In this document: positions 1 to 10,435 of the stretch, in pieces | Position numbering within the stretch: the stretch's first letter is position 1 | Layout: each line of letters begins with the position of its first letter | The notes under the pieces: model-generated | What the model saw: only the letters and a program-made list of their open reading frames with translations | The model's database searches: none | What the model was told of the DNA's origin: nothing | Translations under genes and position numbers: made by a program | Source of the DNA: Halomonas sp. | GTDB lineage: Bacteria > Pseudomonadota > Gammaproteobacteria > Pseudomonadales > Halomonadaceae | Length of the DNA: 37,733 nucleotides | Direction of reading: 5' to 3' | NCBI GenBank assembly: GCA_020201075.1 | Contig: JAIVHL010000149.1 | Location: 1 to 37,733, forward strand

Positions 1-89
1 GTGGAGCGTCTCGCTGTGCTGTTGGGGCGGGGCGTACCGTGTTGCGGTGGTAGCGACTCCGTCTCCTCAGCGCCCTGCGAGGAAGGCGT

Positions 90-117
90 ATTCTACCGAT
101 TTGCGTCAGCGTGTCAA
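90..117 (-). promoter_or_regulatory. rRNA-type promoter, downstream copy
   Basis: The minus strand has -35 TTGACA (117-112), a 16-bp spacer and -10 TAGAAT (95-90), followed by a GC-rich discriminator (CGCCTTCC). This is the better of the two tandem promoters and resembles rrn P1. Nothing coding is supported between it and position 1, so this stretch is probably the start of an rRNA leader. I could not find a clear BoxA antiterminator within the window. Confidence 0.65.
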
Positions 118-203
118 GCGGTGATGGGCGATGATCTGCCATCTCCTCCTGCTTGCCGCCGCATCCTGCCAGGGCAGCGATGACCGCGAATCGTGTGGGA
201 CTC

Positions 204-231
204 AGTTTACCGACTCCGCCGTGAGTGTCAA
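204..231 (-). promoter_or_regulatory. rRNA-type promoter, upstream copy
   Basis: On the minus strand a perfect -35 TTGACA (231-226) is followed by a 16-bp spacer and a -10 TAAACT (209-204). A 16-bp spacer with a strong -35 is typical of stable-RNA promoters in gammaproteobacteria. It points left, in the same direction as tyrS, and is followed about 110 bp later by a second copy of the same design. The rRNA operon itself would lie beyond position 1, so this is inferred from promoter architecture and from the known tyrZ-rrn neighbourhood of Pseudomonas. Confidence 0.6.
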
Positions 232-372
232 GCGTGAAGCCTTTCAATCATTCCGAAAAACCCCAAGTAGAACAATCACTTTCCCCACTTGCCACCGCCA
301 GTAACGTTGCCCGTTGCCGGCAGCGGATGCGTACTTTACGGTGTTCCCCGCCACCCCGCAAGAGCTCCTGAT

Positions 373-395
373 AAAAAAGTGTCAGATCCATGACA
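373..395 (-). terminator. weak intrinsic terminator after tyrS
   Basis: On the minus strand TGTCA/TGACA forms a 5-bp stem with a 6-base loop, followed after one base by six T residues. It lies about 50 bp past the tyrS stop and before the rRNA-type promoters. The stem is short, so the call rests mainly on the T-run and the position. Confidence 0.4.
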
Positions 396-447
396 GACAG
401 GCGTAACGTCGGTGACAGAGCATCCGCAGGGACAGGCCATCACTCCA

Positions 448-1559
<1,112 letters not shown>

Positions 1560-1667
1560 CTACTCCATGTGTCCAGTTGCCGGGCCCCTGCAGGGACCAT
1601 CGAATGGGTCAGAATGTTAGCATGAGACGGCGTCTTGCGGTGACGCCCAACGACCCGAGAGAGTGAC

Positions 1668-2807
1668 ATGCCCTTCTATATTGGCTTGATGTCCGGCACC
1701 AGTCTGGATGGCATTGATGCCGCCCTGGTGGAGATCGACGATACTCCATCCGGCAACCGGCCACGCCTGATGGGCACCCATGCCGAACCGATGCCCTCAC
1801 TTCTGCGCAAGCAACTCTGGAAGCTATGCCACGCTAGAAAGACGACCTTTGCCGAGTTAGCCGAGGCCGAAGATGCTTTCTGCCGGCTGCAGGCGGAGGC
1901 CGTCAAGGCACTGCTATTGCGCTCCCGCACGCCACCGGAGGTGGTGGTCGCCATCGGCAGCCACGGTCAGACTATCGAGCATGCTCCGCGGGGGCATGCC
2001 GGCGGCCCTGCCTATACCCTTCAGCTCGATAACCCGAGCCTGCTGGCTGAGCTTACCGGCCTCACCGTGGTGGCCGACTTCCGCCGCCGCGACCTGGCCG
2101 CCGGCGGTCAGGCCGCCCCCCTGGCGCCCGCCTTCCACGAGGCGCTGTTCCGCGCCCCAAAGGAGTGGCGCCTGGTCCTCAACCTGGGAGGCTTCGCCAA
2201 CCTGACCCTGCTGCCCCCTGCCGAAGATCCACGAGCACCACAAGGCTTTGACTCGGGACCAGCCAACGCACTGCTGGACGCCTGGCACGCTCGCCACCGC
2301 GGCGGCGATTTCGATGTGGACGGCGCCTGGGCAGCGTCGGGGCAGGTCGACGAGAGGCTCTTGAGTCAATTGCTTGCCGAACCCTTCTTCCACCTGCCGC
2401 CGCCGCGCAGTACCGGCCGAGAACTGTTCCGCCTCAACTGGCTGGATGCTCACCTGAAGGGTGACGAGAAGCCCGAAGACGTGCAGGCCACCCTGGCGCA
2501 GCTCACCGCCGAGAGTGTGGCCCTGGCGGTGACCATGGCGCGAGAGCGACTTGAGGCGCCTGCAGCAATGCGGCTGATTCCCTGCGGCGGCGGCGCCCAT
2601 AACCACGACCTACTGTCACGACTCGCCAACCGATTACCCGACGCGACCCTGACCGACGGTGCGACATCGGGCTGGCCCGCTGATTGGCTGGAAGCCGGCG
2701 CCTTCGCCTGGCTGGCCTGGCGAAGGCTTCAGGGCCTGCCGGGCAACCTGCCCTCGGTAACCGGTGCCACGGGGAATCGCGTGCTGGGAGGCATATACGC
2801 TCCTTGA
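1668..2807 (+). CDS. anmK: anhydro-N-acetylmuramic acid kinase
   Basis: AnmK phosphorylates and opens 1,6-anhydro-MurNAc released by lytic transglycosylases, feeding MurNAc-6-phosphate into cell-wall recycling in the cytoplasm. The 379-residue protein opens with the family ATP-binding signature IGLMSGTSLDGIDAAL (residues 5-20). It also carries GSHGQTIEH and LNLGGFANLTLL, the conserved FDSGPANALLDAW, and a C-terminal ATP-site segment PCGGGAHN. Length is close to the E. coli enzyme (369). It is divergent from tyrS and convergent with pilU, with only 18 bp between the stops. In Pseudomonas anmK also sits near the tyrosyl-tRNA synthetase gene, so the neighbourhood is conserved. Confidence 0.95.
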   Translation: MPFYIGLMSGTSLDGIDAALVEIDDTPSGNRPRLMGTHAEPMPSLLRKQLWKLCHARKTTFAELAEAEDAFCRLQAEAVKALLLRSRTPPEVVVAIGSHGQTIEHAPRGHAGGPAYTLQLDNPSLLAELTGLTVVADFRRRDLAAGGQAAPLAPAFHEALFRAPKEWRLVLNLGGFANLTLLPPAEDPRAPQGFDSGPANALLDAWHARHRGGDFDVDGAWAASGQVDERLLSQLLAEPFFHLPPPRSTGRELFRLNWLDAHLKGDEKPEDVQATLAQLTAESVALAVTMARERLEAPAAMRLIPCGGGAHNHDLLSRLANRLPDATLTDGATSGWPADWLEAGAFAWLAWRRLQGLPGNLPSVTGATGNRVLGGIYAP

Positions 2808-2825
2808 TGCAGCGCCGAAAGCGGT

Positions 2826-3968
2826 CTAGAACTCATCGTCGCGCTTCAGTGAAAGGTGGCTGGCCGCTTCCCTGGCCCCGGCCACCCCTTCGCTGTCCTT
2901 GTCGCCATACTTGATCATCATGCGCAGGTCGTTGGCAGAATCGGCATGCACCAGCGCCACCTCCTCGGTGATCTTGCCGGCCTTGAAGAGATCGAAAAGC
3001 GCCTGGTCGAAGGTCTGCATGCCGAGATCACGCGAGCGTGTCATGACGTTCTTGATCTCACTGACGTCGCCCTTCCGCACCAGATCACCAATAAGAGGCG
3101 ACTTGAGCATGATCTCGATGGCCGGACAGCGTCCGCCGTCCACCGTGGGCAGCAACTGCTGAGCCACGATAGCCCGCAGGTTGAGCGAGAGGTCGAGCCA
3201 CACCTGGGGATGCCGCTCGATGGGAAAGAAATTGATGATGCGGTCCAGCGCCTGGTTAGCGTTGTTGGCGTGAAGCGTAGCCAAGCAAAGATGCCCGGTC
3301 TCGGCGAAGGTGAGGGCATGCTCCATGGTCTCCCGAGTACGGATCTCGCCGATCAGGATGACATCGGGCGCCTGGCGCAGAGTGTTCTTTAGCGCCACCT
3401 CGAAGGATTCCGTGTCGATGCCCACCTCGCGCTGATTGATGATCGCCTTCTTGTGCGGATGCACGTACTCGATGGGGTCCTCGACGCTGATGATATGGCC
3501 ACCAAGCGTTTCGTTGCGCTGCTGGATCATCGACGCCAGGGTGGTCGACTTGCCGGTACCGGTGCCGCCCACCACAAACACCAGGCCACGCTTGATATTG
3601 ACCAGTTCGCCCAGCACCGGGGGCAGCGACAGCTCCTCCAGATGGGGAATCTCGAAGGCGATACGCCGTATCACCATGGCCTTCTGATTGCGCTGCTGGA
3701 ATGCACTGACTCGGAAGCGACCCTTGTTCTTCAGGCTGAGCGCAAAATTGGCCTCATGCTCAACCTGAAAACGCTCCATCACCGTTTCTGGAATCGACGC
3801 GCTTACCAGTTCATTGACCTGATCCACGGTCAGGCCCTGATCCCCCATGGGGGTCAGCTTGCCAGCCATCTTCAGGGTCGGCGGTGCATTTACCGAAATC
3901 AGCAAATCCGACGCTTCCTTCTGCACCATGATATCCAGCAGCTGATAGAGCCACTCTTTTGCCGTCAT
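2826..3968 (-). CDS. pilU: twitching motility retraction ATPase PilU
   Basis: PilU is a hexameric cytoplasmic ATPase that works with PilT in type IV pilus retraction. The 380-residue protein has an N-terminal PAS-like domain and a RecA-like core. The core shows Walker A GGTGTGKST (about 132-140), the Asp box VEDPIEY, the Walker B region DVILIGEIR, and the His box HLCLATLHANN. Those asparagines after the His box and the acidic ESEGVA-type tail separate it from PilT. Length matches the Pseudomonas protein (about 382). It lies downstream of pilT, 51 bp away on the same strand, so the two are probably co-transcribed. Confidence 0.95.
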   Translation of the reverse strand: MTAKEWLYQLLDIMVQKEASDLLISVNAPPTLKMAGKLTPMGDQGLTVDQVNELVSASIPETVMERFQVEHEANFALSLKNKGRFRVSAFQQRNQKAMVIRRIAFEIPHLEELSLPPVLGELVNIKRGLVFVVGGTGTGKSTTLASMIQQRNETLGGHIISVEDPIEYVHPHKKAIINQREVGIDTESFEVALKNTLRQAPDVILIGEIRTRETMEHALTFAETGHLCLATLHANNANQALDRIINFFPIERHPQVWLDLSLNLRAIVAQQLLPTVDGGRCPAIEIMLKSPLIGDLVRKGDVSEIKNVMTRSRDLGMQTFDQALFDLFKAGKITEEVALVHADSANDLRMMIKYGDKDSEGVAGAREAASHLSLKRDDEF

Positions 3969-4019
3969 GTCCCTGCTCCTATCTTACCCGTTGTCCCCTG
4001 CCTAGCGGCCGAGACCCGC

Positions 4020-5054
4020 TCAGTTCGCCAGCACGCCTTTGGCCTTGGCCTGCGCCTCATCGCGCGCGACCACATTATCTGCCACCAGCTTGGCCAGGGA
4101 GGCATCCAGGGTCTGCATGCCCAGGTTGCCGCCGGTCTGAATAGCCGAATAGATCTGCGCCACCTTGTCTTCGCGGACCAGGTTGCGCACCGCCGCGGTG
4201 GCGATAAGGATCTCGTGGGCCGCCACACGACCTCCGCCCATGCGTTTGAGCAACGCCTGGGAGATCACCGCCTGGAGCGACTCAGAAAGCATCGAGCGCA
4301 CCATCGACTTTTCATCCCCGGGGAAGACGTCAATGATCCGATCAATGGTCTTGGCCGCCGAGGTGGTGTGCAGAGTACCGAACACCAGGTGCCCGGTTTC
4401 GGCTGCGGTGAGCGCCAGCCGGATAGTTTCCAGATCGCGAAGCTCGCCTACCAGGATCACATCCGGGTCCTCGCGCAGGGCGCTGCGCAGCGCCGGAGCG
4501 AAGCCGTGGGTATCGCGGTGCACCTCGCGCTGGTTGATCAGACAGCGCTTGCTGCGGTGGACGAATTCAACCGGATCCTCGATGGTGAGGATATGCTCGT
4601 AGCGGTTATCGTTGATGTAATCGATCATCGCTGCCAGCGTGGTGCTCTTGCCTGAACCGGTGGGGCCGGTCACCAGCACCAGACCACGAGGCAACATGGA
4701 GAGCTGGCGGAAGACGGTACCAAGACCGAGGTCTTCCATAGTCAGCACATCGGTGGGGATAGTACGGAACACCGCCCCGGCGCCACGGGCATGGTTGAAG
4801 ACGTTGACACGGAAACGCGACACCCCCGGCACCTCGAAGGAGAAGTCAGTCTCGAAAAACTCCTCGTAGTCACGGCGCTGACGGTCAGCCATGATGTCGT
4901 AGATCAGTTTGCGGACCTCGCGGTCATCCATGGCCGGTACGTTCAGACGGCGAATATCGCCATCGACCCGGATCATCGGTGGCAGGCCTGCAGAAAGATG
5001 CAGGTCGGAGGCCTTCTGTTTTGCCGAGAACGCCAGCAGTTCGGTAATATCCAT
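4020..5054 (-). CDS. pilT: type IV pilus retraction ATPase PilT
   Basis: PilT depolymerises type IV pili to drive twitching, DNA uptake and surface sensing. The start at ATG 5054 gives 344 residues, the canonical length, and begins MDITELLAFSAKQKASDLHL. An open frame continues upstream but without family similarity, so it was trimmed. Walker A is GPTGSGKST (about 129-137), followed by IEDPVEF, the Walker B region DVILVGELRD, the His box GHLVFGTLHTTSA, and the C-terminal AIRNL-like element as AAVRNLVRED. All catalytic boxes are intact. It is divergent from yggS with 66 bp between starts, and precedes pilU. This pilT-pilU/yggS-proC arrangement is the same as in Pseudomonas. Confidence 0.96.
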   Translation of the reverse strand: MDITELLAFSAKQKASDLHLSAGLPPMIRVDGDIRRLNVPAMDDREVRKLIYDIMADRQRRDYEEFFETDFSFEVPGVSRFRVNVFNHARGAGAVFRTIPTDVLTMEDLGLGTVFRQLSMLPRGLVLVTGPTGSGKSTTLAAMIDYINDNRYEHILTIEDPVEFVHRSKRCLINQREVHRDTHGFAPALRSALREDPDVILVGELRDLETIRLALTAAETGHLVFGTLHTTSAAKTIDRIIDVFPGDEKSMVRSMLSESLQAVISQALLKRMGGGRVAAHEILIATAAVRNLVREDKVAQIYSAIQTGGNLGMQTLDASLAKLVADNVVARDEAQAKAKGVLAN

Positions 5055-5120
5055 GCGTTTTCCCTTACTCCCGCAGCCCTGGTGACATCTTGTAATGTTT
5101 AGTATGACAGAGCTTGCCAC

Positions 5121-5840
5121 ATGACAGCCCCTTCTGCCTCCACCCCCCTCGCCGAATCCTTGGCCGAGGCGCGTCAGCGGTTGGCCGATGCCTTGTTTGC
5201 CGCCGGCCGGCCGGCCACCGGCGCTAGCCTGCTGGCCGTCAGCAAGACCAAACCGGCAGCGCTGATCCGCGAGGCCTGGCATCTCGGCCAGCGCGAATTC
5301 GGCGAAAACTATGTCCAGGAGGCCCTGGCCAAGCAGGTCGAGCTGGCCGACCTCGACGACATTGTCTGGCATTTCATCGGCCCGCTGCAGTCCAACAAGA
5401 CCCGCGACGTGGCCGAACACTTTGCCTGGGTACACAGCGTAGACCGCGAGAAGATCGCTCGGCGCCTCAGCGATCAACGCCCGGAAGGGTTGCCACCGCT
5501 CGACGTCTGCCTGCAGGTCAATATCAGCGCTGAGCCCAGCAAGTCCGGCGCCAACCTCGCCGAGTTGCCGGCGTTTGCCGAGGCGGTGCTGGCGTTGCCA
5601 CGACTGCGCCTGCGCGGGCTAATGGCGATCCCGGCCCCCGCCGAGGGCATGGACGCTCAGCGTGAGCCCTTCGCGCGCCTTCGCGAGGCCCTCGAGGGGC
5701 TCCAGGCTCGCTTCCCCGAGGCACCGCTGGACACCCTCTCCATGGGCATGACCAATGATCTCGAGGCCGCCATACTAGAGGGCGCCACCCTGGTGCGGGT
5801 CGGCACCGCCATCTTCGGGGAGCGCGAAAGCCCTAGCTGA
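5121..5840 (+). CDS. yggS: PLP homeostasis protein, YggS/PROSC family
   Basis: This family binds pyridoxal 5'-phosphate without a known catalytic reaction and helps balance cellular PLP and amino-acid pools. The 239-residue protein is a single type III-fold TIM barrel. The PLP lysine lies in LLAVSKTKPAALIREA (about residues 34-49), followed by the conserved GENYVQEA, WHFIGPLQSNKTR and, near the C-terminus, LSMGMTNDLEAAI and VRVGTAIFGER, which hold the phosphate. It heads a rightward run with proC and yggT, a conserved association consistent with co-expression; the gap to proC is 70 bp. Confidence 0.94.
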   Translation: MTAPSASTPLAESLAEARQRLADALFAAGRPATGASLLAVSKTKPAALIREAWHLGQREFGENYVQEALAKQVELADLDDIVWHFIGPLQSNKTRDVAEHFAWVHSVDREKIARRLSDQRPEGLPPLDVCLQVNISAEPSKSGANLAELPAFAEAVLALPRLRLRGLMAIPAPAEGMDAQREPFARLREALEGLQARFPEAPLDTLSMGMTNDLEAAILEGATLVRVGTAIFGERESPS

Positions 5841-5910
5841 GCAAACGACTTACCGCAGCTGCCGGATACCTCCATCGGCCCCATTCGTTGAGCGACACAG
5901 GACACTTCCT

Positions 5911-6735
5911 ATGGCTACCAGAGTCACCTTCATCGGCGCCGGCAACATGGCCAGCGCCATCATCGGCGGCATGATCGACAGCGGCTACTCGCCCTCCGCG
6001 ATCACCGCCACCTCCCCCAGCGACGCCTTCCTCGCGCCGGTGCACGAACGCTATGGCATCCACACCAACACCGACAATGTCGCCGCGGTAACCCAGGCAG
6101 ACGTCGTCGTGCTGGCAGTGAAGCCCCAGATGATGAAGGAGGTTTGCGAGGGACTGGCCAGCGTGATCCAGCGCCGCCGCCCGCTGATCATTTCGGTAGC
6201 CGCCGGCCTCGACGCCGACACCCTGGAAGGCTGGTTGGGCGGCGAGCTGGCCTTGGTACGCTGCATGCCCAACACTCCGGCCCTGGTCGGCGCCGGCGCT
6301 TCCGGTCTGTTTGCCAATGCCGGCGTCAGCGACGAACAACGCCAGCTCGCCACCGAACTGATGGAGGCCGTCGGCCTGGTGGAGTGGGTCCAAGAAGAAG
6401 CGCTGCTGGATGCGGTCACCGCCGTCTCCGGCAGCGGCCCGGCCTATTTCTTCCTGATGTTCGAGGCCATGGAGGAGGCCGGCGTCAAGCTTGGCCTTAC
6501 CGCCGAGACCGCCCGGCGGCTGGCCATGCAGACCGCTTTCGGCGCTGCGAAGATGGCGATGGCCAGCGACAAGACCCCCGCGGAGCTCAAGCACAACGTG
6601 ATGTCACCCGGTGGCACCACCGAACGCGCCGTCGAGCATCTCGAGGAGGCCGAGCTGCGCCGGATACTTTCCGAGGCCATGGATGCCTGCGCCGAACGCG
6701 CCAGGGAGATGGCCGTAGAGCTAAGCGGTCGCTGA
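5911..6735 (+). CDS. proC: pyrroline-5-carboxylate reductase
   Basis: ProC carries out the last step of proline synthesis, NAD(P)H-dependent reduction of pyrroline-5-carboxylate. The 274-residue protein starts with a Rossmann dinucleotide-binding motif (FIGAGNMASAIIGG, residues 6-19). It continues with VVLAVKPQMM and RCMPNTPALVGAGA, and ends in the helical dimerisation domain with the signature AVSGSGPAYFFLM and VMSPGGTTERAVEHL. Length and motifs are normal. In halophiles and other bacteria proline is also an osmolyte, but nothing here shows osmotic control. It sits between yggS and yggT, 63 bp from yggT. Confidence 0.96.
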   Translation: MATRVTFIGAGNMASAIIGGMIDSGYSPSAITATSPSDAFLAPVHERYGIHTNTDNVAAVTQADVVVLAVKPQMMKEVCEGLASVIQRRRPLIISVAAGLDADTLEGWLGGELALVRCMPNTPALVGAGASGLFANAGVSDEQRQLATELMEAVGLVEWVQEEALLDAVTAVSGSGPAYFFLMFEAMEEAGVKLGLTAETARRLAMQTAFGAAKMAMASDKTPAELKHNVMSPGGTTERAVEHLEEAELRRILSEAMDACAERAREMAVELSGR

Positions 6736-6798
6736 TTTCACCTATCAGATTCAAGAGGCCGCCGGACGGCGGTCTGCCCACGACATGGAGGAACCCTC

Positions 6799-7380
6799 AT
6801 GGGAAATGCTGGCCTGCTGCTGGTCAACACCCTGGTCAACCTGTACATCTTCTTGCTGATGCTGCGCTTTCTGCTGCAGGCGTCTCAGGCCGACTACTAC
6901 AATCCCATCAGCCAGACAGTGGTGAAGATCACCCAGCCAGCGGTGCGCCCCTTCCAGGGCTTCCTGGGGCCGGTGATGGGACGCTTCGACCTGGCCACCC
7001 TGGCCGCCGGCTTCGTGATCAAGGCGGTCAGTATCGTCATCATCCTGCAGGTGGCTGGCTTCGGCATGCCCCCCATCGTCAGCGTGGCCGTTGGTGCCGT
7101 GGCGGCGCTGGCCAATGCCATCCTCAAGATCTACTTCTTCGCGCTGATCGCGATGATCATCCTCAGCTGGGTGGCCCCCAGCGCCAGCCACCCGGGGGCG
7201 CTGCTGGTGATGCAGCTGGTTGAGCCGATCATGTCACCGCTGCGCAAGGTCATCCCGCCGCTGGGCATGATCGATCTCTCGCCCATCGTGGCATTCATCG
7301 CTATCAGCCTGATCGATGGTATCGTGGTGGGCTCGCTGACTCGCGCCGCCGGCGTGGCCGGAGCCCTGGTCGGGCTCTAA
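6799..7380 (+). CDS. yggT: YggT family integral membrane protein
   Basis: This is a small inner-membrane protein of unknown exact function; the family has been linked to osmotic stress and to cell division or cofactor assembly in various organisms. The 193-residue protein contains two YGGT repeats. Each has a hydrophobic helix followed by a conserved loop: LMLRFLLQA with YNPISQ and the PAVRPFQ loop in the first half, then ILSWVAP and [12 protein letters not shown] in the second. About four membrane segments are visible. The start is supported by GGAGG upstream (ATGGAGGAACCCTC before ATG 6799). It follows proC, as in many proteobacteria. Confidence 0.92.
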   Translation: MGNAGLLLVNTLVNLYIFLLMLRFLLQASQADYYNPISQTVVKITQPAVRPFQGFLGPVMGRFDLATLAAGFVIKAVSIVIILQVAGFGMPPIVSVAVGAVAALANAILKIYFFALIAMIILSWVAPSASHPGALLVMQLVEPIMSPLRKVIPPLGMIDLSPIVAFIAISLIDGIVVGSLTRAAGVAGALVGL

Positions 7381-7427
7381 GACCTGCCCCTTGCGGCCCA
7401 CCGCAACGACTGGACACGGAAGGACTG

Positions 7428-8585
7428 ATGCCCAAGCTCCCTGTTGACTCGGTCGGACTGGTGACGCCCCGGACGGCGCACTTCGACGACCCCCTGGCCC
7501 TGGCCTGCGGCAGGACGCTGCCGGCCTATGACCTCGTCTACGAGACCTATGGCACCCTCAACGCCGAACGCTCCAATGCGGTACTGATCTGCCACGCGCT
7601 ATCCGGCCACCACCATGCTGCCGGCTATTCTAGCGCTGACGAGCGCAAGCCGGGCTGGTGGGACGCCCACATCGGCCCCGGCAAATCCATCGATACCGAG
7701 CGCTTCTTCGTGGTCTCGCTCAACAATCTCGGCGGCTGCCATGGCAGTACAGGGCCCAACCGGGAGAACCCCGAAACCGGGCGCCTGTGGGGGCCAGATT
7801 TCCCGATGGTAACGGTGAGCGACTGGGTGAACAGCCAGGCCCGACTGGCCGATCGGCTGGGTATCGAACGCTTTGCAGCGGTGATCGGCGGCAGCCTGGG
7901 CGGCATGCAGGCGCTGCAGTGGACGCTTGCCTACCCGGAGCGAGTGGCCAGCGCCGCGGTGATCGCCGCCACCTCCAAACTCTCGGCCCAGAACATCGCC
8001 TTCAACGAGGTAGCTCGCCAGGCGATTCGTTCCGACCCTGACTTCCACGATGGCTGGTATACCGAGCACGACACCATGCCGCGTCGGGGCCTCAAGCTGG
8101 CACGTATGGTGGGGCATATCACCTACCTCTCCGAAGACGCCATGGGGCACAGGTTCGGTCGCGACCTCCGCGCCGACGACCTCAACTTCGGTTTCGACGT
8201 AGAGTTCCAAGTGGAATCCTATCTGCGCTATCAGGGCGATGCCTTCTCCACTTCCTTCGACGCCAACACCTATTTGTTGATGACCAAAGCATTGGACTAT
8301 TTTGATCCGGCGGCGGATCACGATAGCGACCTTGCTAAGGCCCTGGCCCCGGCAACCTGCCCCTTCCTGGTGGTCAGCTTCACTACCGACTGGCGCTTCC
8401 CACCGCCGCGCTCAAGGGAACTGGTCAACGCCCTGGTGCGTGCCGGCAAGTCGGTCAGCTATGCCAACATCGACTCGACCCACGGCCACGATGCCTTCCT
8501 GATGCCGGAGCCTCGCTACCAGGCGGTCTTCGCCGCCTTTATGGACCGGATAGCCGCAGACCTCGGGCTGGAGACGCATGCATGA
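7428..8585 (+). CDS. metX: homoserine O-acyltransferase
   Basis: MetX activates homoserine by O-acylation, the first committed step of methionine synthesis. The 385-residue protein is an alpha/beta hydrolase. It shows the oxyanion region [13 protein letters not shown], the nucleophile elbow GGSLGG with Ser about 156, the acid in [10 protein letters not shown], and the catalytic His in [10 protein letters not shown]. Homologues next to metW in proteobacteria have been reported to use succinyl-CoA despite the historic acetyltransferase name, so acyl-donor choice is left open. GGAAGG lies upstream of the ATG. It overlaps metW by four bases (ATGA), indicating translational coupling. Confidence 0.95.
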   Translation: MPKLPVDSVGLVTPRTAHFDDPLALACGRTLPAYDLVYETYGTLNAERSNAVLICHALSGHHHAAGYSSADERKPGWWDAHIGPGKSIDTERFFVVSLNNLGGCHGSTGPNRENPETGRLWGPDFPMVTVSDWVNSQARLADRLGIERFAAVIGGSLGGMQALQWTLAYPERVASAAVIAATSKLSAQNIAFNEVARQAIRSDPDFHDGWYTEHDTMPRRGLKLARMVGHITYLSEDAMGHRFGRDLRADDLNFGFDVEFQVESYLRYQGDAFSTSFDANTYLLMTKALDYFDPAADHDSDLAKALAPATCPFLVVSFTTDWRFPPPRSRELVNALVRAGKSVSYANIDSTHGHDAFLMPEPRYQAVFAAFMDRIAADLGLETHA

Positions 8586-9181
8586 TGAACCGTCCCGACT
8601 TCAAGCTGATCCATGAATGGATCCCCGAGAACGCTCACATCCTCGACCTTGCCTGTGGCGACGGTAGCCTGCTGGCGGCCCTGGCCCGTGACAAGAATGT
8701 CACCGGCTACGGCCTGGAGATCGACCCGGACGGCATCACCGCCTGTATCGCACGAGGCGTCAACGTCATCGAACAGAACCTCGACCAGGGACTGGCCAAC
8801 TTCGACGACGACGCCTGCGATCTGGTGATCATGACCCAGGCTCTGCAGGCGCTGCGCCGCCCCGACCTGATGCTCGACGAAATGTTGCGGGTCGCCAGCG
8901 AAGCGATCATCACCTTCCCTAACTTCGCCTATTGGCGCCACCGCATGTATCTGGGCATCCGTGGCTATATGCCCGTGTCCAAATCGCTGCCCCACGCCTG
9001 GTACGACACCCCGAATATTCACCTGTCAACCTTCAACGACTTTGAACAACTGTGCCGAGACAAGGGTCTGATTATTGTCGACCGAGCAGTGGGCATTGGC
9101 GACCACGAAGGACACTGGACCTCGCGGCTATGGCCCAACTTGTTCGGAGAAATCGCGATCTTCCGGGTCACACGCAGCTGA
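8582..9181 (+). CDS. metW: methionine biosynthesis protein MetW
   Basis: MetW is a methyltransferase-fold protein that accompanies MetX and is needed for full homoserine acyltransferase activity in several proteobacteria. The 199-residue protein has the SAM-type motif I as [15 protein letters not shown] (residues 20-34), an acidic motif after beta-2 (GLEIDPDG), and the family segment [10 protein letters not shown]. There are two adjacent ATG codons (8582 and 8585). The first gives the ATGA overlap with metX and is preferred. The C-terminus ends with [14 protein letters not shown], normal for the family. Confidence 0.93.
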   Translation: MMNRPDFKLIHEWIPENAHILDLACGDGSLLAALARDKNVTGYGLEIDPDGITACIARGVNVIEQNLDQGLANFDDDACDLVIMTQALQALRRPDLMLDEMLRVASEAIITFPNFAYWRHRMYLGIRGYMPVSKSLPHAWYDTPNIHLSTFNDFEQLCRDKGLIIVDRAVGIGDHEGHWTSRLWPNLFGEIAIFRVTRS

Positions 9182-9234
9182 CCCGACAATGACACAACAG
9201 CCTGAACGCAACAGGGTAGATGAGAGGGGTGACG

Positions 9235-9690
9235 ATGAAACCTGGCATCCTGGCCTTACTGGCGGTTAGCGCCCTGGCCCTGCTGAGCGGTCCTGCCGCC
9301 GCCCAGCAGTACGAGCAGATCGACAACCACCAGATCCACTACAGCGCGGTGAATACCAGCTTCCTGCCCGAGGAAGTGGCCCGCGAGCACGGCATCCAAC
9401 GCAGCAATGTGATGGCGCTGCTCAACGTCAGTGTGCTCGAGGAGCGCGATGATGGCACCACCCGTGCCCTTCCTGTCTCCGTTAATGGCTCGGTCGGGGG
9501 GCTCAGCAGCAGCGACAAGCGCACACCGCTGAATTTCCGCACCCTGCGCAGCGGCGATGCCCCGTCACAGGTGGCGGTGTTCCGCATCCACGACGACGAG
9601 GCGATGCGCTTTGATCTGGAAGTCCTCCACGATCGCAACGCAGAGCCAGCCAAGGTCAGCTTCATCCAGCGTTTCTATATCGACCGCTAA
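9235..9690 (+). CDS. DUF4426 family exported protein
   Basis: This is a small secreted or periplasmic protein of unknown function. From ATG 9235 (SD-like GAGAGGGG just upstream, better than that of ATG 9220) it has 151 residues. A signal peptide is clear: MK, then a hydrophobic stretch LALLAVSALALLSG and an AAAQQ cleavage region near residue 25. The mature part has the DUF4426 features YEQIDNHQIHYSAVNTSFL and a C-terminal FIQRFYID, and is predicted to be beta-rich. It follows metW by 53 bp, the same position as in Pseudomonas. I do not assign a role; the conserved linkage to metXW is the only hint. Confidence 0.85.
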   Translation: MKPGILALLAVSALALLSGPAAAQQYEQIDNHQIHYSAVNTSFLPEEVAREHGIQRSNVMALLNVSVLEERDDGTTRALPVSVNGSVGGLSSSDKRTPLNFRTLRSGDAPSQVAVFRIHDDEAMRFDLEVLHDRNAEPAKVSFIQRFYIDR

Positions 9691-9747
9691 ATGAACCGTT
9701 AAATGGACCACTAAACGCCCCGGCGCTGCCCTTCACGGCGCTATTCC

Positions 9748-10419
9748 TTACGGTACAAGGCGTCGTTCCAGGTCCACGGGCAGCGCCTGCCCCAAGCGGA
9801 TCGCCACCGGCACATCGCCGTGGCGCTCCACCACGCAGCGATGCGCCAGCACCTCCACGCCACGGGCGGCCGCTTCCCCGAGTGCGGCCGCATAGGCTGG
9901 GTCCTGGTGCCAAGCCGGGGCGACATCACCGATGCCCTCGTGAGCCACGCAGAACAGCAGCACCGCACGATTGCCCTGTTGGGCCAGGGCGGCCAGCACC
10001 TCCAGATGCCGGCGGGCCCGCTCGCTCACCGCGTCGGGAAAATAGCCGTGCCCGTCATCCTCCTTTAGAGTCACCTGCTTCACTTCCTTCAGCTCGGCAT
10101 AGCCCTCAAGCCCTGGAACCTGTCTCAATCTGAGCGCCTCCTCGACGATACGGTTGGCCCGCCCAGTGTTCACCGAGGCAGTCGCCAGGCGTCCGTCGCG
10201 CTGGGGCAGCTCGATCAGCTCCCAGGTCCAGGCCAGCTTGCGCGCCGGGTTGTCGCTGGGCGCGAGCCACACCCGGCAGCCCGGCACGTTCACGGCCCGC
10301 ATGGAACCGGTATTCGGACAGTGGGCCACCACCTCCCGGCCATCGTTGAGACGCACATCGGCCAGGAAGCGCTTGTGGCGACGCAGCAGGGTGCCGGGTA
10401 CCAGTTCCGGGTAGTTCAT
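9748..10419 (-). CDS. sfsA: SfsA, sugar fermentation stimulation/DNA-binding nuclease family
   Basis: SfsA was found in E. coli as a factor raising maltose metabolism; it has an OB-like DNA-binding part and a nuclease-like fold, and its true role is unsettled. ATG 10419 was chosen because family similarity starts at MNYPELVPGTLLRRHKRF; the longer open frame upstream runs into the aminotransferase gene. The 223-residue protein shows CPNTGSM (about 35-41), RANRIVEEA, EVKQVTL and FPDAVSERARRHLE, with conserved acidic and lysine residues of a PD-(D/E)XK-like site. It lies 16 bp downstream of the aminotransferase on the same strand, probably one operon. Confidence 0.93.
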   Translation of the reverse strand: MNYPELVPGTLLRRHKRFLADVRLNDGREVVAHCPNTGSMRAVNVPGCRVWLAPSDNPARKLAWTWELIELPQRDGRLATASVNTGRANRIVEEALRLRQVPGLEGYAELKEVKQVTLKEDDGHGYFPDAVSERARRHLEVLAALAQQGNRAVLLFCVAHEGIGDVAPAWHQDPAYAAALGEAAARGVEVLAHRCVVERHGDVPVAIRLGQALPVDLERRLVP

Positions 10420-10435
10420 AACGAGAGCCTGCGGT

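Noticed and set aside
1-183. A 60-codon frame at the left edge, starting GTG
   Set aside because: It overlaps the downstream rRNA-type promoter on the other strand and shows no protein similarity.
5055-5477. N-terminal extension of PilT (about 140 residues)
   Set aside because: It covers the divergent start of yggS and has no similarity to the PilT family, whose N-terminus begins exactly at ATG 5054.
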